NCBI RefSeq assembly: GCF_019399895.1
Contig: NC_091867.1
Location: 2,480,001-2,544,000 of the forward strand
Direction: 5' to 3'
Source of the DNA: Cardiocondyla obscurior
Taxonomy: Eukaryota > Arthropoda > Insecta > Hymenoptera > Formicidae
DNA length: 64,000 bases
Shown here: positions 40,695-51,000 of the stretch, one piece after another
How the letters are laid out: each line of letters starts with the position of its first letter
How positions within the stretch are numbered: position 1 is the first letter of the stretch
Translations under genes and position numbers: made by a program
Notes under the pieces: generated by a model
What the model was told of the DNA's origin: nothing
The model's input: the letters and a program-made list of their open reading frames with translations, nothing else
Database searches by the model: none

Positions 40695-41147
40695 TACTAG
40701 TCACTATTCACTAATCAGTATCACTCGCGACACTCGCGAATACGCGCGCGGATTAATTAAAATTATTCGCGCGATATTACTAGCGAGACTCCCGTTAAAA
40801 AAATTAATTTAAAAATTTTCGATCGCCCGAGTACTTTTTTGATACGGTGTTCGCGACGAACCCCGACCGTAGTTCGTATATTTAATCGGCGACGACGATA
40901 ATTAAGATTCTCTCCTACAGCTGCGGTAATCTGTAACAAATTAATATACAATTTAAATTATAGAGATGCTAGAAATATTTATTATCTTAAAAAAATTGAA
41001 TTGAAACGTTATTAGTCTTGTGTAAGAAAAAAAAAAAAAAAAAAGCGATTCTTACCTCAGGGTTGCTCCATCGATGCATGAAGCCTTTCCGAGGCCTCCT
41101 CCTCCTCTCAGAATGTCGGGATGTCGCACCGGATCCTCCTTCCGCGT
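40623..41147 (-). CDS. Candidate tiny two-exon gene with start MHRWSNPE (unit B of tandem duplication); exon 2 ends inside the span
   Basis: On the minus strand an ATG at about 41079 reads MHRWSNPE, then a donor GAG|GTAAGA with the last exon base at 41056. A 125-nt intron ends at TTACAG, and the frame continues from 40930 (ITAAVGENLNY, then an Arg-rich stretch RRRRLNIRTTV) to a TAA after about 54 more codons. That would be 62 residues, basic, with a hydrophobic C-terminal patch (LIFLTGVSLVI). Open sequence in the same frame precedes the ATG (SERRRRPRKGF), which aligns with the neighbouring unit, so the true start may be different. The remaining part of the span carries exon 1 of unit C. I do not recognise the product. 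Coding status is unproven, because a duplicated spliced non-coding RNA would show the same splice sites. Support is the conserved motif, the conserved phase-0 junction and the open frame across it. Confidence 0.3.
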
Positions 41148-41279
41148 AGAGAGACACTCGCAAATATCATAAATAATAATCTATAATCGCGCGTGGGCTA
41201 ATTAAATATTAAATTTGTCGCGCGGCATTCCACGGCACTCCCGTTTATAAAATTAACGCAATAAGCTTTACATACCCAT

Positions 41280-41384
41280 TTACTTGTTCGTTACACCCGA
41301 AACAAACTTGACGAACCAACCCACGGTTTTTTTTCCGCTAATATCTACGACGAGGGTGCGTTGGCTCTCCGCCGGATTTTCAAT
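41280..41384 (-). CDS. Candidate terminal exon of the upstream unit (unit A), 34 codons
   Basis: A strong minus-strand 3' splice site (CTGAC branch-like sequence, pyrimidine tract, ATGTTTAG) precedes 41384. In phase 0 the exon reads IENPAESQRTLVVDISGKKT, then VGWFVKFVSGVTNK and a TAA at 41282-41280. Downstream sequence (ACGGGAGT, CCGCGCG and GCGAGTGTC blocks) aligns with the region following unit B, showing the duplication. I could not find an upstream exon with the HRWSN motif between 41385 and 44000, so this unit may be incomplete or its first exon diverged. Confidence 0.25.
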   Translation of the reverse strand: MENPAESQRTLVVDISGKKTVGWFVKFVSGVTNK

Positions 41385-42049
41385 CTAAACATAAAAAGAA
41401 AGAATTGAGGTCAGATGATGTTCTCAAGAGCTCACTCATCGCGGCAAGATCGTAGTTATGCAAATAAATACCTCACAATATAGAATAAAAGTAACCAAAA
41501 ATATTTCTTTAAACCTAAGAGAAGCAAAAATAAGTATCGCACGCGAAGCGCAGTGCTTATTGTTAGTAACATCTAGTGTTATAAATTTTAAAAGAACTAT
41601 TACGAAAAATTAAAAGCTGAAAGCGCGTGAGCGTTATACCTACAATTAAAGTATTCCTCAACAGTAAGACATAATTATTTGCGAAAAGATTTACATTCCA
41701 CTTATCTTGACACGTTACGCCTTAAGAAAGAGAATATTTATTTGAACGGAGCAGAATTTACATGCGCATTTGTGTATATTACTATGAGAGCCGTCCCAAT
41801 TAAAATTGCGGATCGTACGATAATCGTAAGATAAGGAACTTGGAATTTTTTTTCTCTTTTTTTTTTTTTTTTTTCGCGCGACAGCACGCCAGTCCCAAGA
41901 TCTCCTTCGCGGTCCCCCGAAGCTCGGATAAACGTTGTGTAAGATATCCGTAATCATAATACAGCGGTACCTTGAATTCGCGTGTTCGTAACGCGTGGGA
42001 ACTGGTGTAGTATCTTTCAAGAGCGTGGGTTAGCAGTATTAGTGTTTAC

Positions 42050-42231
42050 TCAGAAGGCAGAACAATGCACAGGACTGTCGGCGTCCGTTCCGCATTGCTG
42101 ACTGCAAGATCATCAGCAGCCGTTGCTACTGTTACAACCGATGGAAGACTGACGTGGTCACCTTCGAACTATCCCGCGGCTTCGACGACGATATAATTAT
42201 TGCCACGCCGCAGCGGATGTTCGTTGATTAG
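42050..42231 (+). other. Open Cys-containing exon-like stretch
   Basis: After a possible acceptor (TTTACTCAG) at about 42049 a plus-strand frame stays open to a TAG at 42231. It holds DCRRPFRIADC and then SRCYCYNRW, a C-x8-C-x6-C-x-C spacing. There is no ATG in this frame before the cysteines, so it would need an upstream exon that I did not find. The same DNA encodes a 43-codon ATG ORF in another frame. Weak evidence; listed because short Cys-rich secreted peptides are easily missed. Confidence 0.12.
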
Positions 42232-44552
42232 CTCCGATTATAAATTCTATTAGACACTGTCGCGCAGATAATGATCGGCATTGCGAAAATAAAAGCTTAT
42301 CGCGAAGAGCGCGTCTCGGATCGAGTCACGTACTCGCCGCATTAATATACATGTTTATTGCATTAATTTTTGAAATCGAAAAATTTTCGAGATAATTAAT
42401 TCAGTGACAATTGTAATCGGGTGATCAATATTAAAAGGCATTTTTGTTAATTCACGAGCGAGAAGTACATAGAATAATTGTCCGTCGTATCGCGAGAAAT
42501 TAATCGATACGTAACACATACTGTGAAGACACTTATTTATAGTAGCGTTACAAAGTTTTTATGATAAACCCATCTTTATGCAAACCTAAAATTTATATGT
42601 CGTAATCTATTTCGTTTTTGCGCTCTTTCGCAGAATATTCCGCGGATTGAATAATTGCCATGACCGTAGCGAATTACGGCTCAATTTTACGCTACATCCA
42701 AAGGACGGACAAGTCGTGCCAAGTTATGCAACCGAATCTTCCTCTCGCGGCCGCGACATCTCGAGATTCATCATTGCGCGATACAACGTCGCAGTATTTC
42801 TCGTATTCCTATTACGCAAATGCCAATTCGTTCCCTCCCTCTCGTAACCTCGATTCTCGTGCACATCTCTCCTCTCTCGGTAGCGGGAAACAATGGCGCC
42901 ATTACGGCTGCGGGCCTCGTCATCGTCCTCACGGGTTTCTCAGCACGCCAGCCGGCGTTACCGCGATTTTCACGAAAGCTGCATGTACAATGGCTTCATG
43001 CTGCGCCCGTCTTCTCGACGTGCGCCATTTGAGACGCCACGCTGCCGATTAATCGTAAAACTATAACGTTCAATACCACGAGCAATTCAACACGGCTCTC
43101 GTTGTCAGATATTCAGCGGCGGCTATAAAAATTACAGCTTAATAATTCTAAGCGACGAGGCTTCCCGCCAAGGATTCTCGCTGCATTCATTTATTACGCC
43201 GGGGGATTTCTGTATATACCTACATGTATAGATGCATTTCGCTTTCATATTTCACCGGGCCTCTCGGAAACGTAACGTTAGACGGGACACAGCTCGCCAG
43301 AATGCGTTAGCGAACTATATAACGAGGACCGTTTGTATTCCGCGGAAGACACTCCGCAGAGCAGAGCCGCCGAGGTCCCCGGTTATTGATCGGCGCTTAG
43401 CTTGCTAGCCGGTTGATTTTACTCCGGCCGGAGGAGGACCATGCTGGATGGTAGTGTGGATAATGTTAGCCTATAGCTGCCAGTACGCTCACATGGGCAG
43501 ACGTATATGTGCACGTGCATGTATACCAACACGACCGCGCCGTCGCGTTCGGCGCACACGTATCCGTTCGGTGCACGTGCGAGGCCGACCGCGGCGGAGG
43601 GATCCAACTTCGGCCGTGTACGCCGGAGGATCCGATGTAGGTGCTTTCGTAGCCAAGCAACCCGGACTCGTTCCAGCCATGTAACCACACCCTCGATCCA
43701 CCAATTTATTATTCATCTAATGACCACTCACCATATTCGCGCTAGCGCGCGCGCGCGCCCGAGCTATCCTTCTCATTTCTCCCGTGTCAATTTCTTTCTT
43801 CTCGAAAGCCGATAGTGAAACTATAAGATACGTCGCGGCAGAATAAAGAAATTATTAAAATATACAGCAGCGTTTTTACGATTAAAAAAGAAAAAAAGAA
43901 AAAAAATTAAGTATTTGCGAGAAGAGACGCGGAGAATTTTTTATCTTTTCAGAAACAGAACGTTTCCTGTATTTTAGAAAGATTTTCTTAAGACTCTTCT
44001 AACGTGGCGCAGGATGCGCTGTATCGTAATAAAAAATAATTTTTTCAATTTGTATTGTAAAAGATAATGCAACTGCAAATTTATGCTGCAGGAAATAATA
44101 TCTCATCCGTCTCCCGGAAACATGACCGAGAACGGAATAAGAAGAAAAAAAAAAAAAACGAGCCGAAGCGATCGATACATCCATGACACTCGAGACATCG
44201 TAAACGCGATGACATTACGACTCCGCCGCGTCTCTGGCCGAAAGGTTAGCCCTCGACTAGCAATGACGAGAGAGATTATCGCGATGACTTCTCCGCGGCC
44301 GGCAATCGAATTCGACACGAAACCTTTCTTTTCCTCCCCTTACAGCGTGCATTTTCGTGACCGTAACAACGAGCGATCATCCAGCTCTATTCCCGGTCTG
44401 CCACCGTCACCGGGATGGGGACGGCGCCAAAGTACGAACGCGAGAACTTACGGGGAAGCCCTAATGATCGAGCGCTTCTTCCCCAAACCCCAGGAATCTG
44501 ATTCGATCGAGCGAGAGGGAAAAAGAGCGGACGAGATAGGGTGGCGAGGAGA

Positions 44553-44600
44553 GCGGCCCGGGGGGGGGGAGGAGGAGTGCGGGGGGCCAGGGAGGAAGCA
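44553..44600 (+). repeat. G-rich tract with G-quadruplex potential
   Basis: A run of about ten G is followed by GGAGGAG, a six-G run and GGGAGG within 45 nt, so four or more G3 runs are available on the plus strand. It sits about 10 nt beyond a candidate minus-strand splice donor at 44608. Confidence 0.6.
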
Positions 44601-44608
44601 GGGCTTAC

Positions 44609-44716
44609 CTCTTGCCTGGATGGGTGGGTGATGGTCGGATGGGTGGTCTGTAGGCTAAAGTCAGATCTCCAAGGTTTCATAGGTGTGTTGGCCACAAACA
44701 GTTGCTAGGTTACCGG
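44609..44716 (-). CDS. Candidate small exon with strong splice sites (minus strand)
   Basis: On the minus strand, acceptor CCTCCCTAG precedes 44716 and a near-consensus donor GAG|GTAAGC follows 44609. An ATG at 44680 gives 24 codons (MKPWRSDFSLQTTHPTITHP, then SRQE) in phase 0 at the donor. It conflicts with reading 44769 onward as a plus-strand gene, although the two do not overlap. No family is recognised and no partner exon was found. Confidence 0.2.
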
Positions 44717-44768
44717 CTAGGGAGGCAACCGGTCAATACCACGGCTCTCGCTGCTGGCTCACCTCCGC

Positions 44769-44981
44769 ATGAGCTACAACGTCACCGGCGGCGGAGAGTT
44801 GCTCTCTCCACCTGTCCCACCCTGCTTCCTGCACGCGGTTCGAACCACCACGGGCCGCAACGACCTAGACGAGGGCACCACAGCAGCAGCAACAACACCA
44901 CCGCCGTCCTCCCCACTGCTGACCACCACACCGCCGCCACCGACCCGTCTACCAGCGCAACCTCCGTCGGTGATACTCGAT
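44769..44981 (+). CDS. Candidate Pro/Thr-rich N-terminal coding exon (plus strand)
   Basis: An ATG at 44769 opens MSYNVTGGGELLSPPVPPCF, followed by an Ala/Thr/Pro-rich low-complexity segment encoded by a GCA/ACA/CCA-rich tract, as found at the N-termini of transcription regulators. A possible donor is TCG|GTGATA near 44971; without splicing the frame runs to 45023. A second plus frame and the minus strand are also open here, so the region's composition alone may explain the length. I could not identify a family or a downstream exon. Confidence 0.2.
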
Positions 44982-45023
44982 AACGATGGTTGTCTCGTCG
45001 TTTCTACATTTCTCGATAACTAG

Positions 45024-48000
45024 CCGAGTCTTAACTATTTAATGCGAAAGAAGCCGCTCTTCGAATATCGACTGATAACGCTTATTTTGAGACAGATGTA
45101 ACAAGTTGCCCGGTTCTTTGAACGTCGGAACGTATTATCATCTCTCATTGAGACAATCTTGAAATAATTATCTGTACGATGATGGGGTTCATAGTCTACA
45201 GAATGGATTGGAACGTTGACTTTATCCGACGATTATGTTATACGTGCCAGAGATTGAATTAAGTCGGAGAATTTGTGTTACAAAAAAAAAAAAAAATTAC
45301 ATTTGCATGCGTTAGGTACTTAAAAGAAGCACTGAATGTATTTGTTAAATAATATTTTAGCGCATAGAAAATAAATAAAAAATTAATTTTTTTCGACAAA
45401 CCTTTCGATTTGCAGAATAAATAAAAATGGAAACGTGTACAAAAATCTCGACTCGAATTACCTACTTGTCGAAACTCGATGTAGATAATGAGAATAATAT
45501 CAAGGCCGCAGCATAGATTTTTCATAACATGTAGACGTGGGTGAACGAGCGGATTCAGCCACGTGGTGAACATTCGACTAAGGATTCGTGAATAATGTAT
45601 GCGGCGAACGATAGACAAACTCACGAACACATGCGCGGGCAATTCTATATTAAGTTAATGGATATTCATAACCGGTGTAATTTAGCACAAAACATTATTT
45701 ATAGAAGAATTAACAGTTACTTTTTTTTTTTCAAGAAAGAAGATTGAAATTCATTTTCCGCTCACGAGAGACGGATATGAACGCGAAAAGCATTAAAAAT
45801 GATCGCACGGGACGCTGTAACTTCGTTGTTTCCAATTTTCACGAGTACCAGTCGAGCTTTCGTGAATCCTAATGCGAATTGGCGCCGTGCGTGTATGCGT
45901 ACCTATGTACCTGGCGTCGTCAGGCCGCCGTTAGTCGCCAACCTTTCTCCCTCGTTTCCCGGAATAGCGACCACTCAACATTCTCAGTTTCTAAATGATA
46001 CATTCGAGTGTATCCGTCCCACTCTTCTTTCTTTTTTTTTTTTACGCGATTACAGACCAACTTCGAAAAGAGCGGTGGAAATTACGCTTTCGCGAAGTAT
46101 CGCTGCGATGGCGGGCAGAAGATCGAAGCTGGCGCTCCGCGACGCGTAATAGCTTTTTTTCTTTTTTTTTTTAACTTACGATTTAAATCGAACGGTAATT
46201 ATTCAATGAAAATAGATATCGAAGCTATTTTCGTGGACACGCGTTTGCTATATATGTCTATAAAACGGCCGCGTCCCGCTTATATATGCACTATACCTGT
46301 ACCGCATGCATACGTAAATTCTTGTCGTAACTTCGGTCATAAACTTACACGATGGCCTACTTCCAAATTTTACGGTTGCCAAGCCTTCGTTTTACCTCGT
46401 CAAGCGATTGCAAATTCTATCGTGTTTTTCCAAAGCTTCTCGAAATAGCGTTCTTCGTTTAATCCGGAATTCAGCCGGCAATTCATGAGATGCAAAAATC
46501 ACTGTACTGCTCTTTCGACAAAAAAAAAAAAAAGAAAAAAAAAAGAAAGAAAATTTACATTTTTTATTATTCCCCGTAGAACGTTCTAAATTACATTTGC
46601 GTATTGACGTAACGTGCAGAAATAATTATGTCAAGATCGTATTTAAATGTGTCGAGCTGAAACACTGATGTACGAAATAAGTAGCCACGTTGCGTTTTAA
46701 TTTTCACATTTAATCTCGCTATAGCTCATATTTTTATTCGCCCTTTTCGGGAAAACTAAACTTTCTGCACACAAGCTCATCGCGTGTGTACTCCTGCCAA
46801 TCACTTGGAACTAACCCTCTTGCCGTTCGTTTCTCGGAAGCACGGCCACGAGACACCCTGCGCGAGGAAACCCTTGGGACACCGAGAGAAGCTTGTTTTT
46901 GCTCTCCTCGCGTTCAACATTAGCTACCGTTGTTACAATTCGTAAAATGTAACGAGAATAAATCAAAAATAAAATTGAAAGATAAACCTTTTTCATAGAG
47001 AGTTATGAAAAATGTTAACGTTTCCGTCGGAATAGTAATAATGTAGTGATTTCGTATCTCGCACGAACTACCAATCGATTTCTAAATTGGACAAAGAATA
47101 GGTTTGAGAGCCTTTGATGAAAAATTCTCTTTGCGATTCGAGTTTCTCTATTACATTTTGCCAATTTTCTTCGCCGAGATAGATATGATTACAGACTTTA
47201 TGGCAATAAATCACGATGCGGTGCATTACGTAATACGATTTCATGTGACAGGGACGCGTCGCCTATTTGGTGAACGAAACAATTAATGTGTCTATACGTC
47301 ATAAAAGACTAGTGACTCATTAGGCAATTACGCGCGGCTCAGACGTTGAGCACACCTTTCTAATCTCGTTGGCTGCTTTTTGATGGTAAGAGATCGCAGC
47401 CGGCGGTTGTTACGCGGAGGCAAGGTGATCGTTAAGATGTGGAAAACGCATTCATCGGAGTAGAAATAATGACAATTTTCTCCGTGACATAATCGGGGAG
47501 CAATTTTTAAAAGCGACACTTCCTCATGGTTGCGACAGAAACGAGCGAGCTTTATCGTCAAAAATATTTTACGAATAGCATTACTTGTGAAAATCAGATA
47601 ATTCGTTTATCAGTTTATCTACTTGTTTAATATGTCCGAGCACATAAAAAAAAATGTACCGAGCATCGTAGCGTACGTCGAGGAGCGTTTTCTCTCGGCG
47701 CTGCGCCTTGAGTGAAATAACAAATAATAACAATACGTATCGCGGATGTGTTTCCTTTACTTTGGTCAGAAACTTCAGTTACCTTACACGGTCCCCTCGC
47801 TCACTTTACAACGGCGGTAGGTTATCTACCCGCGGGCGAGTCGATTCTTCTCTTTCTGCTCTGTGTACATCCGCACCTCGAGTTCGTTCCTCACCTGCAC
47901 TCACCTGTCTTCCGCTCACTTTCCTCGCCCTACGTGGACAGCGCTCTACTTTTGTTGCATTTAAACGATGTGACTCGCGCCATTCTATATATACGAGTTT

Positions 48001-51000
48001 TCACGTCGCTGGCCAAACACGGCTTGTAATACGGTCCGGTTAAAAGAGAAAAGGTTCATCTTGCCTATCACTTTCTTAACGTACGTTACATTTTCTCTCG
48101 CCGAATGTCTGACAATTTTAATGACCCGGTATCGATTATTTTAGAGGCGCGTCTTTGTTTTAAAGATGACTGGTGGCTTCGTGAAATAAAAACACGTACG
48201 TACGCGATGGATTAAAGTACGTCGCAAAATTGCTTTTTCAGTTAAAACAAGGATCTCAGATTTCCGTATAGGTATCAATGAGGGACAGAATTATTATGCT
48301 GTGTGTAAAGAATCCGACGCTTCAGGTTTCAGATATTTTCGTATGCCGCGGTGTATCAGAAATATCTATCTAATCACTGTCCAAACTAAATGTTATATAT
48401 CGGGTTAACGAATTCACATGTGACTCCGTCGCAGAGATCATTGAACTCGAAGAAGCGCTGACAGGACAGAGTGTCCCTCTCTTACTTTGCAGAAGAGTGT
48501 TCGAATGGGAAAGAGGAAAAAAAAAAAAAAAAAAAAAAAATTGACATTTCGTGGCGCAAAGTTCAACTAATGTCTTTGGAAATATTTTTATAAGCCTACC
48601 ACATCGCGCTTCGATTCGCACATCTTTGTGCTATGAATAGTGTGGAACAGTCAACAGTTTTTGTATCCTCAAGTTTTCCGCGATACACCTACGCTCCGCC
48701 GCTAATGAGGGAAATTCATCAAGATGAAGTTTCCCACATCCGGGAGCTTTTCTTGTAAATCTTCCCCGCTTCGCATTTTTATTAAATCCAACGTGCAGTG
48801 TACCGGGCGTGTCGGCGTCACACGCACGTATGTATCCATACTCTTATACGTTCGCTCGTGCCGACGATATCGTGTTCGCGCTTATCGCCTTGAACCATCC
48901 GTTTGTAGTTGGCAGTACGACAGTACAAAAAAAAAAAAAAAAAAAAAAAAATTGATCGTAACACTTTCATTTTATACAATTTCGATAATTCTAATATCCT
49001 GCACATTCAAAAACCGTTGACGAAAAAGATAGCGAGATAAAAAAGATACTTAGCTCGAAAATTTTCTATTCCAAAGAAAATCTACTGCTGAGTTATAGAT
49101 ACGATTACACGAAATTAAGATTCACATTTGCATTTTGCGAAATACTTGGGCACGCGGTGTTTGTTAACCTTGCGAACGTTTCGCGTCATTCATCTGATTC
49201 GCTGAATGTCACGTTCGCTTATGGAATGTAATGAAGATTCGACGAAGAAACATGGTTCTGATTTATCAACTAGACTTTGCGCAATATGATCTGCTGGAGT
49301 TGCCGTATGGCAATGTCGTCCCAACTGATGATTTTTTAATCCGAGAAGGGTTCCTCGAATTCGCAAGAATGCCACTTGTTTCGCGACTCGCGAGATACGG
49401 ATCTTGCTGATGGAGTACTTACGCAAGACGTACAAAAAAAAAATAATACGTATTTTCCTACATGAAACCCGACCCAGAATTGTTAGAATAACAATGATCG
49501 ATTTATAATACATACACTGTTAAGTGTTGATAAAAAGATATTCGCCACTGCATGTTGTGTATATGGATTCAACTAGCTCAGTAAATAAATGAGAAAGTTT
49601 ATTATATCATATGATAAAATTATCTTTACCGACACTGATTTTATTTCTCCTTACTCTTTTAAACACGTTACTAAAATAATTTTGTTAAATCGTGTACAAA
49701 AAAAAAAAAAAGAAAAATATTAAGCATGATGTTACTGCATTTTCGTGGATAAAAACTAGATGAATATACAAGATAAATTCGATCAGAGCGTTATCTCGGG
49801 AATAAATCGACGAGCGACATCGGCCGAAATTAACATGCATATATTCGATTATGTGAAAGCCCGATAGAGGATCGAATAAACGAGCGAATGCATAATGCGG
49901 GGAGTAACCTTTGATTACTGATCTTCCACCTATTCGGGCGTAAATTATTCATCAGGCTTCCCGAAATTAATCAGTGAATTTATTCGTGATATCGACTCTA
50001 TCTTCCGCCTTTATTCTAAAGATCTCGGGGCGTAATGTAACGGTTTTATTTCACGCGGGACTCGCGCAGGACATGTGACTTTTGATCTCGTGTAAGGTAG
50101 CAACAACGTATCGAGAGTGCCGGCAGTTTGGCGGCGAGTTTTACCGAGGAGATAGTGACCGTCGCAATACGCAGATGTACTTTACGTCCAGATGTATCCG
50201 TGTACGACGTGATACGCGCGCATTACGTGCTGCATACACGCGCACGCCGTGTATGGGTCCACCTGAGTGAGCAGACGAGTGAGTGAGCACGGAGGAGAAG
50301 GTGTCTCACATGGGTGCCTCTGTTCCCTGCAACACGAGTCCCACAGATGGGGGAGACATCCGGGCAGCTGACGTTCAAATGAAACTGACTGACTGACTTC
50401 GGCTTAACCGACTCCACATCCTCCTTCGATTAAGGAGAACTACGTCCGGAGAGACCGAAGAAGGCAGAACGGAGGAGGGGGAGATTTGTGTGCGCGCCAT
50501 TAAATTATATTTCGTCGATATATGCCCGGCTAGAGCCTCTTAAGTATCCCTAAGTACGCGCCGAATGGACGTATCGTGGGAAGATGGCCCCTTTTACGGC
50601 CCACTTTACCCGGCGCTCTTTCCAATTTTTATTTCTGTTCTCTCGTCGTTACGATTTGTAAGCACGTCCAAGATTTATTTAATGGAACTATGAGTCGCAC
50701 AATTAAGTACGAATTTATCTGCGTCGAACCTTACGTCTTAAATCTAGCCTTACTCTTAGTAGCATCGATTACCGTCAAACTATAGCGCTTTATTATTTTT
50801 GATATATTTTTGTTTTGCATTCCGACGTCGCTAAAAAAAAAATAAAAAAAATTTCAACGTTTACGCGTTTTTAATTAAGTTTCGCAGCCAGAAGTCCGAT
50901 TTATTTCCTTAAGATAAAAATCAATTGCCAGTTCTCGAGTGACCAAGAACGCGCGATAATTCAGTTGCTGATTAATGAAAGAATCATCTTGCATCTATAT

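Larger units (their letters stand above)
40299..41384 (-). repeat. Diverged tandem duplication with conserved splice sites
   Basis: Two segments (about 41384-41056 and 40930-40623) are homologous along their length. Both run acceptor, GTCGT-rich block, ACGGGAGT, CGCGCG, GCGAGTGTC, then an AGGAGGAG block and ATCGRTGGAGCAAC, ending at a splice donor. The unit length is roughly 430 to 460 nt. Divergence is substantial, so this is an old duplication in which the splice signals and the motif before the donor have stayed alike. Confidence 0.6.
41385..44600. other. No firm gene
   Basis: Contains the Cys-containing stretch at 42050-42231. 43.3-43.8 kb is CpG-rich with overlapping frames and a (CG)n run near 43745. 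Confidence 0.45.

Noticed and set aside
41056..41079. Resemblance of MHRWSN to the start of ecdysone-receptor isoforms (…RWSN…)
   Set aside because: Only four residues agree, no receptor exon follows, and the motif sits at a splice junction in a duplicated array; judged coincidence.
44083..44631. 182-codon plus-strand frame
   Set aside because: It starts at CTG-like sequence, runs through a poly(A) and the G-rich tract, and overlaps antisense frames; composition explains it.
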